DNA of 64,000 nucleotides, from contig NZ_CP098480.1 of NCBI RefSeq assembly GCF_023702715.1, positions 3,658,001 to 3,722,000 on the forward strand, read 5' to 3'. This document shows, in pieces, positions 18,529-26,870 of the stretch. Source of the DNA: Acinetobacter sp. C32I (lineage in GTDB: Bacteria; Pseudomonadota; Gammaproteobacteria; Pseudomonadales; Moraxellaceae). Under the pieces are notes generated by a model. The model did not search any database, was not told the origin of the DNA, and worked only from the letters and a program-made list of their open reading frames with translations. Made by a program: the position numbers and the translations under genes. Position 1 is the stretch's first letter. Each line of letters starts with the position of its first letter.

Positions 18529-19785
18529 ATGGGGTATAATTTAAATTTTTTGGGTGATAATAAAGCTGCAAAACTCATTTCATTGACAATATTGATTTTA
18601 TTTTTTTATTATATTTTTAATGAGAAATTTAGAGTTTGGTATATTTCAATTTTTTATACTATAATGTTTGTCTATGTTTTTTTAAAAAATAAAAAAATAA
18701 TCATGAATACTCCCTTAATGATCTTCTGTCTGATTAGTTTTTTTACTTTTAGTTTGAGTTATTATCTTTTTGATCGATTAGATGTTATTCCTCAAGGTGG
18801 TCCATATAGAACATATAAAAATATTGTCAATCAGTATCTATGGGTAATTCCTTTTTGCTTCCTTCCAACGATATATCATTATTTTGGTTTTAAAACTCAG
18901 ACTTTCTTTAATGTTGTTTACATTGTTATTAGTTTTCTACTGATCTATAGTTGGATTGTTGGGTTTAAGCTCGATTTTGACCGCGGATTGCTTGCAGAGT
19001 TTTATAATCCGATCATATCCTATGATATTGTTTTTGTTTCTTTAAGTATTTTGGTTTTGATTTTTTCATTCTATTTTAAATCAAAATTTTCATATTTTTT
19101 AACAACTATAAGTTTGCTAAATTTATTTGTTTTTATACTGCATGGTTCTAGGGGGACATGGTTAATTGTTCCTTTTTTATTGTTATTTTTGATACTATTT
19201 TATTATAAAACTCAGAAGGAAAAACTACTGTTTAGTGGGGTGCTGCTTTTAATTTTTTTGATTGTCAATGCTATTATTCCAAACTCGCCAGTATTCAATC
19301 GTTTCGAAGATTTTAAAAATGATAAGGCACATATTGAAAACCATAGTTATAATAACAGCACAGGTTCTAGACTAGTGATGTGGCGTAATGCTATTGAACT
19401 ATTTAAACAGCAGCCTGTTATAGGTGTTGGTGTTTATGGTGTTGAGGAAGAACAATGTCATCTTGCAGAACGAGGCACTTTACCGATTTGTTTTCAGCAT
19501 AAGCATAATATTTTCTTTCAGGATCTCGCTGCTAATGGCTTGATCGGTTTGATCGGGCTTATTATTTCATTGTTTACACCATTGATATTTTTCTTCTCTC
19601 GATTTTTTAGCAGAAATGAATTGGTTAGAAATTTGGCACTTGCTGGATTCTTATTTGTATTTTCATTTTTCTTGAGTGGATTAACAGAATATTATTTATT
19701 TTTTCCGCATGTGACTTATATATTCTTTTTTATAACAGCTAGTTTGATGAGCTTTATCATATTGAAAGATAAAGATAAGCTCTGA
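18529..19785 (+). CDS. O-antigen ligase/polymerase-family membrane protein (Wzy_C)
   Basis: The 418-residue protein has about ten to twelve hydrophobic segments and a large periplasmic loop. In the loop are STGSRLVMWRNAIELFKQQPVIGVG and HKHNIFFQDLAANGLIGL, the Wzy_C pattern of WaaL ligases, oligosaccharyl transferases and Wzy polymerases. It could attach polysaccharide to the LOS core or to protein, or polymerise it. A TTG at 18517 is an alternative start but has no room for a ribosome site. The gene is markedly richer in A and T than its neighbours, which together with its place beside the LOS locus suggests acquisition by transfer. Confidence 0.8.
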   Translation: MGYNLNFLGDNKAAKLISLTILILFFYYIFNEKFRVWYISIFYTIMFVYVFLKNKKIIMNTPLMIFCLISFFTFSLSYYLFDRLDVIPQGGPYRTYKNIVNQYLWVIPFCFLPTIYHYFGFKTQTFFNVVYIVISFLLIYSWIVGFKLDFDRGLLAEFYNPIISYDIVFVSLSILVLIFSFYFKSKFSYFLTTISLLNLFVFILHGSRGTWLIVPFLLLFLILFYYKTQKEKLLFSGVLLLIFLIVNAIIPNSPVFNRFEDFKNDKAHIENHSYNNSTGSRLVMWRNAIELFKQQPVIGVGVYGVEEEQCHLAERGTLPICFQHKHNIFFQDLAANGLIGLIGLIISLFTPLIFFFSRFFSRNELVRNLALAGFLFVFSFFLSGLTEYYLFFPHVTYIFFFITASLMSFIILKDKDKL

Positions 19786-19802
19786 ACAGTTAAGCAGAAT
19801 TC

Positions 19803-19838
19803 AACCGACATATCGAGAGGTAATGTCGGTTTTTTTTA
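19803..19838 (+). terminator. Rho-independent terminator of the ligase-like gene
   Basis: AACCGACAT (19803-19811) pairs with ATGTCGGTT (19823-19831) and is followed by a long T run. Confidence 0.85.
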
Positions 19839-19957
19839 TCAAAAATTGGGTTGATATGTGAGAGCATTTCTTGGAATGCTAATACTTCTTCACTGAATCA
19901 TGGAGAAGTAGTGTAGCAAATGTTCTTTGTTGCACTGTTTTTTATTGCAAAATAAAT

Positions 19958-19981
19958 GAAATGTTATAATATAACAAAAAC
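19958..19981. promoter_or_regulatory. Zur operator upstream of znuD-like gene
   Basis: The 15-base core TGTTATAATATAACA (19962-19976) is a near-perfect palindrome inside GAAATGTTATAATATAACAA. It matches the known Zur box type (TGTTATAWTATAACA) of gamma-proteobacteria. It lies about 30 bases before the start codon, where bound Zur would block transcription when zinc is plentiful. Confidence 0.87.
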
Positions 19982-20007
19982 AACGATCGACTGATTCGAG
20001 ACCCGAT

Positions 20008-22086
20008 ATGTCATTTCCACAGAATATTTTGACCTTATCTATTTTAGCTGTTGTCTCTGTATCTGCATTTGCCGCAGAAAATGAGCAGGTGACAAGCTTA
20101 GAGACAATACGAATTAAAGCACATCCACTAGAGCAAACATCGAAAGATTTTGCGGTTGCCGATACCGTCGTGGATCAAAAACGCTTGCAACATGGGGCTG
20201 TCACCATCGGTGAGGCATTGAGCGGTGAACCTGGGATCTATTCCAATCAATTTGGTGCGGGCTCAAGCCGCCCTGTGATCCGTGGTCAAGATGGACCACG
20301 GGTAAAGATCTTGCAAAACTCTTCTGAAAACATTGATGTTTCAACGCTATCTCCGGATCATGCCGTGACCGTTGATCCGGCACTTGCGCAGCAGGTGGAG
20401 GTGATTCGCGGACCTTCTACCTTGTTGTTTGGTGCAGGAACAGTGGGTGGTTTGGTGAATGTGACGGATAGCAAGATTCCAACCAAAATGCCTGAAAATG
20501 GTTATGAGGGGAATGTGGGTTTACGTTATAACACCGGCAGTGATGAAAAACTGGCAACAGCTGGGGTAACGGTAGCTTTAGGTGATCAAGTGGCCTTGCG
20601 TGTTGAGGGCTTAAATCGTGAAGCCAATGACTATATCGCGCCAGACTATGTGCATGAGGGTGAACGAGAACGTCGTGTTGGTAATACCTTTGCCAAAGGT
20701 GAAACGGTAAATGTCGGTTTGTCTTGGATTTATGATCGCGGTTTTACTGGAATTTCATATAGCAATCGCCAAGATAAATATGGTCTGCCGGGACATAGCC
20801 ATGAATATGAGAGCTGTAGTGCTCACCTTTCAGGACGTCCACATTTACACTGTGGCGAACATAATCACGAGGATGGCGATGACCATGATCATGGTCATGA
20901 CGATCACGACCACGATCATGCACATGAGGCAGGCCCTTGGATTGATCTGAAATCTGAGCGTTATGATGTACGTACTGAACTGAATGATCCCTTTGCAGGC
21001 TTTAAAAAGTTACGTGCTCAAGCCAGCTATACTGATTATAAACATGATGAAATTGAAGAAGATACCATTGCCACTCGCTTTAAAAATAAGGGTTATGATG
21101 GCCGTTTAGAATTGGTACATAATCCAATTGGGCCATGGGAAGGGGTGATTGGAACCCAGTATGGTCAACAAAAATTGGAACTCACCGGTGAAGAAGCGTT
21201 CTTGGCACCCAATACGACGAAGAAGTGGAGCATCTTTGGTTTAGAGCATGCACAATTTAATGATGTCCATGTTGAGCTGGCAGCACGCGCAGAAAAACAA
21301 AAAATTGATATTGATGACTCAAGCAAAAAAGATTTCGACGGTTCAGCCTTTTCTGTTTCTGGCGCTGCCAACTGGGAGTTTGCACCAGACTATAAACTTT
21401 CGTTGGTTGCCTCACATCAGGAGCGTTTACCTTTAGCGCAAGAGCTCTATGCCAATGGTGGACATTTCGCGACCAATACCTATGAGCTAGGTAATGATCA
21501 ATTGAAGAAAGAAAAATCCAATAATGTGGAACTCGGTTTCCATTATGACAATAACAAGTTTGATTACCATGTACATGTCTATCACAACTGGTTTGATAAC
21601 TATATCTATGCCCAAACTTTAGACCGTTATAAAGATTTCCGCTTGGTGCAATATACCCAAGATCAGGCACGTTTCTATGGTGCTGAAGCAGAGGCAGGTT
21701 ATCAGGTCACAGACATGTATAAAGTCGGTGTATTTGGTGACTATGTACGTGGCAAAATCGACAATGAAAATGCGCCACGTGTTCCAGCAGGTCGTTTAGG
21801 GACTAAAGTGAATGCGGACTTTGGCGATGGCTTTAGCGGTTCAGCTGAATACTATCATGTGTTCCAGCAAGACAAGATTGCGGCTTATGAAACAGATACG
21901 CAAAGCTATAATATGCTGAATTTAGGTGTGGCATATACAGGTAAATATAGTAAGGCTACAGATTATCGTGTTTATCTGAATGCCAATAATTTGCTCGATG
22001 ATCAAGTCTATCAACATGCATCGTTCTTATCGACGATTCCACAAGTTGGACGTAATTTCACGGTTGGAGTGAATTTTAACTTCTAA
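20008..22086 (+). CDS. znuD: ZnuD-type TonB-dependent zinc receptor
   Basis: An outer-membrane beta-barrel receptor of 692 residues. It has a signal peptide (cleavage near SAFA-AEN, residue 22), a plug domain with RPVIRGQDGPRVKILQN and QQVEVIRGPSTLLFGAGTVGG, and a C-terminal strand ending in phenylalanine (FTVGVNFNF). Residues 263-307 form an extracellular His and Asp-rich loop with two cysteines (C270 and C282), as in Neisseria and Acinetobacter ZnuD, where it captures Zn2+. The Zur box upstream fits zinc import under starvation. Acinetobacter has more than one znuD-like gene, so which paralogue this is cannot be decided here. Confidence 0.88.
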   Translation: MSFPQNILTLSILAVVSVSAFAAENEQVTSLETIRIKAHPLEQTSKDFAVADTVVDQKRLQHGAVTIGEALSGEPGIYSNQFGAGSSRPVIRGQDGPRVKILQNSSENIDVSTLSPDHAVTVDPALAQQVEVIRGPSTLLFGAGTVGGLVNVTDSKIPTKMPENGYEGNVGLRYNTGSDEKLATAGVTVALGDQVALRVEGLNREANDYIAPDYVHEGERERRVGNTFAKGETVNVGLSWIYDRGFTGISYSNRQDKYGLPGHSHEYESCSAHLSGRPHLHCGEHNHEDGDDHDHGHDDHDHDHAHEAGPWIDLKSERYDVRTELNDPFAGFKKLRAQASYTDYKHDEIEEDTIATRFKNKGYDGRLELVHNPIGPWEGVIGTQYGQQKLELTGEEAFLAPNTTKKWSIFGLEHAQFNDVHVELAARAEKQKIDIDDSSKKDFDGSAFSVSGAANWEFAPDYKLSLVASHQERLPLAQELYANGGHFATNTYELGNDQLKKEKSNNVELGFHYDNNKFDYHVHVYHNWFDNYIYAQTLDRYKDFRLVQYTQDQARFYGAEAEAGYQVTDMYKVGVFGDYVRGKIDNENAPRVPAGRLGTKVNADFGDGFSGSAEYYHVFQQDKIAAYETDTQSYNMLNLGVAYTGKYSKATDYRVYLNANNLLDDQVYQHASFLSTIPQVGRNFTVGVNFNF

Positions 22087-22148
22087 GTGAAAATTTAATT
22101 TTGATTTTTTAAATGATCACCAAATTAGCATTGAAAAATCAAAGCATA

Positions 22149-22187
22149 AGCTCTAGCCTTAACCTATTAGGCTAGGGCTTTTTTTGT
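22149..22187 (+). terminator. Rho-independent terminator of znuD
   Basis: AGCTCTAGCC (22149-22158) pairs, with one G-U wobble, to GGCTAGGGCT (22170-22179), followed by seven or more T. It ends only about five bases before the next start codon. Confidence 0.87.
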
Positions 22188-22191
22188 TTAT

Positions 22192-23655
22192 ATGCGTATC
22201 TTCCAACGAATCCATCGAAAATTAAACTGGTCAGGTCGACGTTACATGGCAGTCATATTGTGTATTTTTGCGATTGGATACATTGCTTCGGCAATCTATC
22301 ACACCGTAAAACCACTCCCAAAGGGATTGGATTTTACTGGGCAATTACGTCATGCCAATGTGAAATTCTTAGCCGATCAGACTTATATCGATGCGCAAGG
22401 TCAGCAACAAGTGGACCAGCATATTTTCAAAGAAGTCTTCCAGTTGATTGATCAGGCGCAGAGTACCATTGTGCTGGATATGTTCCTATTTAATCAGGAA
22501 GTGGGTAAGTCGACAGTCAAACAGTTTCCTTTGATGCAAGAGCTCACCGATGCCTTAATCGTGAAGCGCCGTTTGCATCCAAATGTCGAAGTGGTGGTGA
22601 TTACTGATCCGATTAATTCGGTTTATGGTGGGTTAACGCCAAAGCACTATCTACAACTACGCCAAGCAGGTGTGGATGTCATCGAAACCGATTTAAAACC
22701 ATTGCGTGCTTCGAATCCGCTGTGGTCAGGTCTCTGGTATATCTGCTGTCAAAACTTAGGCAATAACCCGGAAGGTGGCTGGTTAAGTAGCCCCTTTGGT
22801 AATGATAAAATTACTTTGCGTAGCTATCTGGAATTGTTTAATTTCAAAGCCAATCATCGTAAAACCTTGGTGGTTGATACGGTTGACGGCTGGAAAAGCT
22901 TAGTAACTTCGGCCAATCCGCATGATGGTAGCTCACATCATAGCAATGTGGCCTTGGTCGTGGATGGTCCAACAGCGATTGATGTGTTGCAAACCGAACA
23001 AGCTGTGGCCAATATGTCCAAAGGTTCGAGCCCATTTGTGATTATGGGCGGACTTGCCGAAGATAAAACATTGCCACAAGTGCAAGTGCTGACTGAAAAA
23101 GCCATTTACGATGCCGTCTTAAAAATGATTCAGACTGCGAAAAGTAAAGAGCATCTGGATATGGCAATGTTCTATTTATCAGAACGCAATATCATTGATG
23201 CACTCAAGCAGGCGCAACAACGTGGTGTCAACATTCGTATTATGCTTGACCCGAATAAAGATGCGTTTGGTCGTCAAAAGAATGGTATTCCCAATCGCCA
23301 AGTGGCTTCGGAACTGAATGCAGTCGGTATTCCAATCCGCTGGTGTGATACCCGTGGCGAACAATGTCATAGCAAAATGCTGCTTAAATCAGACGCCCAG
23401 CAAGCGGAGATCATTCTCGGTTCCGCTAACCTAACCGCGCGTAATTTAAAAAATTATAATCTTGAAACCGACATGCGCGTGATTGGTGCTGCGCAAGCAC
23501 CTGTGTTTAAAGATGCGGGACAGTATTTTGATGCAGCATGGACCAACGCCAAGGCACGTCAAATCACGGTGGATTATGCAAAATATGCCGATGAGTCAAA
23601 AGTAAAATACTGGATCTATCGTTTTATGGAATGGTCAGGCTTATCCACTTTTTAA
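22192..23655 (+). CDS. Phospholipase D / cardiolipin synthase-family protein
   Basis: This 487-residue protein has an N-terminal membrane helix (residues 18-38) and two PLD half-sites. The first is HRKTLVVD, a canonical HxK(x4)D, in the NFKANH context near residue 220. The second is CHSKMLLKSD followed by GSANLTARNL near residue 400; here five residues, not four, separate Lys and Asp. PLD-family enzymes hydrolyse or exchange phosphodiester headgroups; in Acinetobacter PLDs have been linked to serum resistance and invasion. The ATG lies just after the znuD terminator without an evident ribosome site, so ATG 22246 is a possible alternative start. Confidence 0.82.
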   Translation: MRIFQRIHRKLNWSGRRYMAVILCIFAIGYIASAIYHTVKPLPKGLDFTGQLRHANVKFLADQTYIDAQGQQQVDQHIFKEVFQLIDQAQSTIVLDMFLFNQEVGKSTVKQFPLMQELTDALIVKRRLHPNVEVVVITDPINSVYGGLTPKHYLQLRQAGVDVIETDLKPLRASNPLWSGLWYICCQNLGNNPEGGWLSSPFGNDKITLRSYLELFNFKANHRKTLVVDTVDGWKSLVTSANPHDGSSHHSNVALVVDGPTAIDVLQTEQAVANMSKGSSPFVIMGGLAEDKTLPQVQVLTEKAIYDAVLKMIQTAKSKEHLDMAMFYLSERNIIDALKQAQQRGVNIRIMLDPNKDAFGRQKNGIPNRQVASELNAVGIPIRWCDTRGEQCHSKMLLKSDAQQAEIILGSANLTARNLKNYNLETDMRVIGAAQAPVFKDAGQYFDAAWTNAKARQITVDYAKYADESKVKYWIYRFMEWSGLSTF

Positions 23656-23680
23656 TTCAGCATAACGAGGGTTCTACGCA

Positions 23681-24490
23681 ATGGCGAAAATTAAACTGAA
23701 TATCAGACAGGATGAGCAGATTGATTTAGAGGTACATCAATTTAATCATTATGCAGATATCGTTGAAATTCAAAGTTGGGCAGAACTCTTAGAATGTTAT
23801 CGCTCCCTTAAACAGAATGTTTATCCAAAAAAAGTGTTTCTGGTTTTGGATGATGCTGCACAAGCAAAATATACCTCGATGCATGCGGTCGAGGATGAGC
23901 GCTTGTATGTCGCTTTTAGTGACGACCTCAAGGGGATTGAAGTCGATGATCCACGATGGGAGCAAAGCTATCAAAATGTTTGTGTTCCAAAGCAATTGCA
24001 GCATTATCTTCATCAGTTGAAGGATCCCGCACAGCAGCAGCGTTTTGAAAGCCTGGCTGAAAAAATGCAGCACTATGATGAAAGTGACTTAGAAGCATTG
24101 CTTTATTTCAATCAGCATCTATTGATTTCACTGGATAGTGTCATTGAAGTAAAAGTGGCTGATATTGAAACCGAAGCATTAAAACTGGCGATGCTACCGA
24201 ATGGCTATTTTTCTTGTGATTTTGATCCCTTTGAGAATTATGCACTGATTCAGAGAATGCAGCACTATGGCTTCGAATTTATCGGACTTGGAGCAGCCTT
24301 ATTGGGATGGATTAAAACCTCAGATTTTAATGCAGAAAAAATTGAAGATTTAATTCAGGATCTCGCTTTGATTTATCCTTTAGATTCTGCTCATCAAAAG
24401 GCAATGAAAGACCTGATTTTAAAAAATAATTATCTGATTTTACCTTATTCTGAATCCCCACAAGAATATTTAGGTTATGACCTATCTTGA
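23681..24490 (+). CDS. Uncharacterised acidic cytoplasmic protein
   Basis: I do not recognise the family. The 269-residue protein has no signal peptide or membrane helix and is acidic. It contains FLVLDDAAQAKYTSMHAVEDERLYVAFSDD in two pieces near residue 55-80 and a C-terminal half with FSCDFDPFENYALIQRMQHYGFEFIGLGAALLGW split across residues 185-220. Its start is 25 bases after the PLD stop, so it is likely co-transcribed with that gene. A 15-bp inverted repeat follows at 24504. Confidence 0.7.
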   Translation: MAKIKLNIRQDEQIDLEVHQFNHYADIVEIQSWAELLECYRSLKQNVYPKKVFLVLDDAAQAKYTSMHAVEDERLYVAFSDDLKGIEVDDPRWEQSYQNVCVPKQLQHYLHQLKDPAQQQRFESLAEKMQHYDESDLEALLYFNQHLLISLDSVIEVKVADIETEALKLAMLPNGYFSCDFDPFENYALIQRMQHYGFEFIGLGAALLGWIKTSDFNAEKIEDLIQDLALIYPLDSAHQKAMKDLILKNNYLILPYSESPQEYLGYDLS

Positions 24491-24503
24491 TTCATAACGA
24501 GAG

Positions 24504-24550
24504 TTCAACAAGCTGAATGTGGATGTTTATTTGCGATTCAGCTTGTTGAA
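24504..24550. repeat. 15-bp perfect inverted repeat between convergent genes
   Basis: TTCAACAAGCTGAAT (24504-24518) is exactly complementary to ATTCAGCTTGTTGAA (24536-24550), with a 17-base loop. No T run follows on either strand, so it is not a standard intrinsic terminator, although it sits between two converging genes where one would be expected. Confidence 0.8.
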
Positions 24551-24574
24551 AGACCTACATCCTCAATAAAAAAA

Positions 24575-25021
24575 TTAAGGGCTTGGCGGGATTAATTGAT
24601 CTAAATCCTTATCAGCCATTTGGTCGAGTTCACTTAAATCTGTTTTAATTTTCCACTGACTCTTATCATCCACAGGATTTGGTAAGCGGGCTTCTAGCCA
24701 GTCACAGACCACATCTGGAGTGAATTCTGGATGATTACACTGGATTACCCAAGCCAAAAAATCTTTAGCTTCACCGTTCATATAGGGTGGTGGAGACACA
24801 GGGAAGAACTGGGTTGGTAAACGCTCATTGGTGGATAAATAATTGAGTACATGTCCAAGTTCTTGAACGGTTTGCCATGCTAAAGGATGTTCAACATCAA
24901 TATTGAATTTAAACCACCATGCGTGTTGACCATCTGCGCCATGTGCAACAATACGCGCTTCTTGCACGCTTGGCACTTTACAGAAGAATTGATAGAGACG
25001 ATCAAAATTCATTTCAGCCAC
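24575..25021 (-). CDS. Conserved hypothetical cytoplasmic protein
   Basis: The 148-residue protein begins MAEMNFDRLYQFFCKVPSVQEARIVAH in two clauses and is rich in Trp and Pro (FFPVSPPPYMNG near 93). No signal peptide, membrane helix or catalytic motif is evident and I know no function. It stands alone on the minus strand, converging with 23681-24490. Confidence 0.65.
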   Translation of the reverse strand: MAEMNFDRLYQFFCKVPSVQEARIVAHGADGQHAWWFKFNIDVEHPLAWQTVQELGHVLNYLSTNERLPTQFFPVSPPPYMNGEAKDFLAWVIQCNHPEFTPDVVCDWLEARLPNPVDDKSQWKIKTDLSELDQMADKDLDQLIPPSP

Positions 25022-25191
25022 TGATGTTGCCTTAAAACCAAAAAAATGATTTTAGCATATCTCGGCGGAGCTGTAGCTCGCTGCTGTTTATCTTGGGAAT
25101 TCAACAGCTAATCTGAAAAAATATTATTACAACAGTTGCGCTTATTTTTTATTCTAAAATAGACAGATACTCTGCTTTTAGGGAGATCACG

Positions 25192-25683
25192 ATGAAGCAA
25201 TTTCAACCTTATATTTATGGCTTGGCAGCTGTATTGAGCTATCTCCCAGTGATGAGCTATGCCGACAATGCTTGGAGTGGCTATAGTGGGGTAGAACGTC
25301 GCTCCTCTCATCAGACGACTCCTGCCTATCAGCCGCCCGAACAAGACCCATTTGCTTTTTCAAATCAGCGTTATACACCGACAGCGCCACCGAAAGGTTA
25401 CTACTATCAACCCAATCAAAATAACTACTATCCTCATCCGAGTCATCGACCGGGTGTTCGGGTCGAATATTATCCAGACACACAATATGACGGTAGCTAT
25501 CGCCGTGAGTCTTTTGTAGTGGGCAATGAATTACCGGGTGAGTTTCGGAGCGAGCGCTATGTGATTCGAGACTGGGATTATTATTCCTTACGTGAACCCC
25601 CACGTGGCAGACATTGGGTGGTCGTTGATGGACGTTATCTTTTGGTGACCGATGATAATTTTACCATTGAGATTATTCGCTGA
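25192..25683 (+). CDS. RcnB-like periplasmic protein (larger copy)
   Basis: A signal peptide (residues 1-25, cleavage near SYA-DNA) precedes a Pro, Tyr and Gln-rich segment and a C-terminal RcnB-type domain: LPGEFRSERYVIRDWDYY, then LREPPRGRHWVVVDGRYLLV. RcnB of E. coli is a periplasmic protein that tunes nickel and cobalt efflux. Here no efflux pump is nearby and the His-rich metal ligands of some members are few, so metal binding is uncertain. It is followed 154 bases later by a second RcnB-like gene with the same domain. Confidence 0.72.
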   Translation: MKQFQPYIYGLAAVLSYLPVMSYADNAWSGYSGVERRSSHQTTPAYQPPEQDPFAFSNQRYTPTAPPKGYYYQPNQNNYYPHPSHRPGVRVEYYPDTQYDGSYRRESFVVGNELPGEFRSERYVIRDWDYYSLREPPRGRHWVVVDGRYLLVTDDNFTIEIIR

Positions 25684-25837
25684 TTTTTGATGTTTTTTTA
25701 AATTTAATCTCTCGAGGATTCTCCATAATTTCTCGCTATTCATTACAAAGCTTTGCAATGTCGTGAGTTTTATTCATGCTTTCTCCTTGAGTTTTTCTTA
25801 ATCTGATTTCAGATCGAAAAACAGAGAGGATCAAAGA

Positions 25838-26209
25838 ATGAAGAAGACAGCCGTATTACTGGTATCAACGCTTATGTTAGGGATTTCTGCCTCAGCCATG
25901 GCAGATTCAAATCGTTGGAATCATGATCATAAAGATCGCTATGATAACCGCTATGATCGTTATGACCACCGTTACGATCATCGTGAACAACCACGCTGGT
26001 CGAATGGCGATCGTGGTAATCATTATGGTCAACGTATTAACTTCAAGCGCGGCGAGCGCTTACCCTCAGAATTCCGTAGTAACCGCTATGTAGTTTCTAA
26101 CTATCGTACCCACCGTTTATATGAACCACCTCGTGGTTATAACTGGATGCAGGTACAAGGTAAATATGTGTTGGTGGACTCGAAATATCGTGTTTTCCGA
26201 GTTGCATAA
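25838..26209 (+). CDS. RcnB-like periplasmic protein (smaller copy)
   Basis: A 123-residue secreted protein with a signal peptide ending SAMA-DSN. A low-complexity tract of repeated DxRYD/H units (residues 29-50, rich in Asp, Arg, Tyr and His) is followed by the RcnB domain LPSEFRSNRYVVSNY...LYEPPRGYNWMQVQGKYVLVD. It is preceded by AGAGAGGA-type ribosome binding sequence. The Asp/His tract could bind divalent metal, which is inference. A bidirectional terminator follows. Confidence 0.75.
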   Translation: MKKTAVLLVSTLMLGISASAMADSNRWNHDHKDRYDNRYDRYDHRYDHREQPRWSNGDRGNHYGQRINFKRGERLPSEFRSNRYVVSNYRTHRLYEPPRGYNWMQVQGKYVLVDSKYRVFRVA

Positions 26210-26220
26210 GAGATGCAATA

Positions 26221-26248
26221 AAAAAGCAGGCCATATGCCTGCTTTTTT
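26221..26248. terminator. Bidirectional terminator between rcnB-like gene and psiE
   Basis: AAAAAGCAGGC (26221-26231) pairs with GCCTGCTTTTT around a 5-base loop. Both strands give a U-tract, so it serves the plus-strand RcnB-like gene and the minus-strand psiE-like gene whose stop is at 26251. Confidence 0.88.
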
Positions 26249-26250
26249 AT

Positions 26251-26748
26251 TTATGCCAGTTCGTCATCTTGTGGTCGAGGTGTTTTGTTGGAAGGCAATT
26301 GTTGTTCTTGATCCTTGCCCCGAATCACAGAAGGGTAGTTCCATGAAGCAAATCGGACCACCAAAATCGCTACCGCTAAAATCAAGATCGAACCTGTGGT
26401 AATCACCAAATCCATAGAAGCTTTATGATTGTGCTGAATATCGGCAATCAACAGGCGGGTGAGTGCAGTAATCGCGACATAAATCAAAAAGCGCACTGGC
26501 ATGTGATTGGTCTTGAAGTAAATTCCCACCATGGCACCTAATTCTAAATAGATAAACAGCAGCAAGATGTCATCAATGGTGGCGTACTGTTTTACAGTTA
26601 GAATTTCAATCACGGTATGCACGGCTGACCATGCAATCATACAGCCGATAATAAATAAGGCTAAATAATGAAAGGCTTCAACCGCGTAGTGACCAAAGCG
26701 ATCAAGTAGGCGAGGTAAGCCTTCAAGTTTCTCTCTTGAATTTGACAT
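26251..26748 (-). CDS. PsiE-family inner-membrane protein
   Basis: The 165-residue protein has four hydrophobic segments and the family core FKTNHMPVRFLIYVAITALTR (residues about 78-98, given here to its 20th residue by family resemblance). E. coli PsiE is induced by phosphate starvation and its biochemical role is not known. No Pho box was recognised upstream. It is a single gene, ended by the shared terminator at 26221. Confidence 0.78.
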   Translation of the reverse strand: MSNSREKLEGLPRLLDRFGHYAVEAFHYLALFIIGCMIAWSAVHTVIEILTVKQYATIDDILLLFIYLELGAMVGIYFKTNHMPVRFLIYVAITALTRLLIADIQHNHKASMDLVITTGSILILAVAILVVRFASWNYPSVIRGKDQEQQLPSNKTPRPQDDELA

Positions 26749-26817
26749 AGTGATTTATATTCTCAACATGATCATTAGAGTGTTATGCAAGTTTTATGCT
26801 GATTTTATTATAGCCAT

Positions 26818-26855
26818 AAAAAAACTGCCTCAACCAAATGGTTGAGGCAGTTTTT
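26818..26855 (-). terminator. Terminator downstream of acyl-CoA dehydrogenase (26871)
   Basis: ACTGCCTCAACCA (26824-26836) pairs exactly with TGGTTGAGGCAGT (26839-26851), and an A run on the plus strand supplies the minus-strand U-tract. Confidence 0.9.
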
Positions 26856-26870
26856 ATCACCGCGCTAAAA

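Noticed and set aside
21257..21670. A 137-codon minus-strand frame inside znuD
   Set aside because: It lies opposite a clear receptor gene and has no family resemblance.
25187..25603. 138-codon minus-strand frame opposite the larger RcnB-like gene
   Set aside because: The plus strand codes a protein with a signal peptide and known domain; the other frame has no such features.
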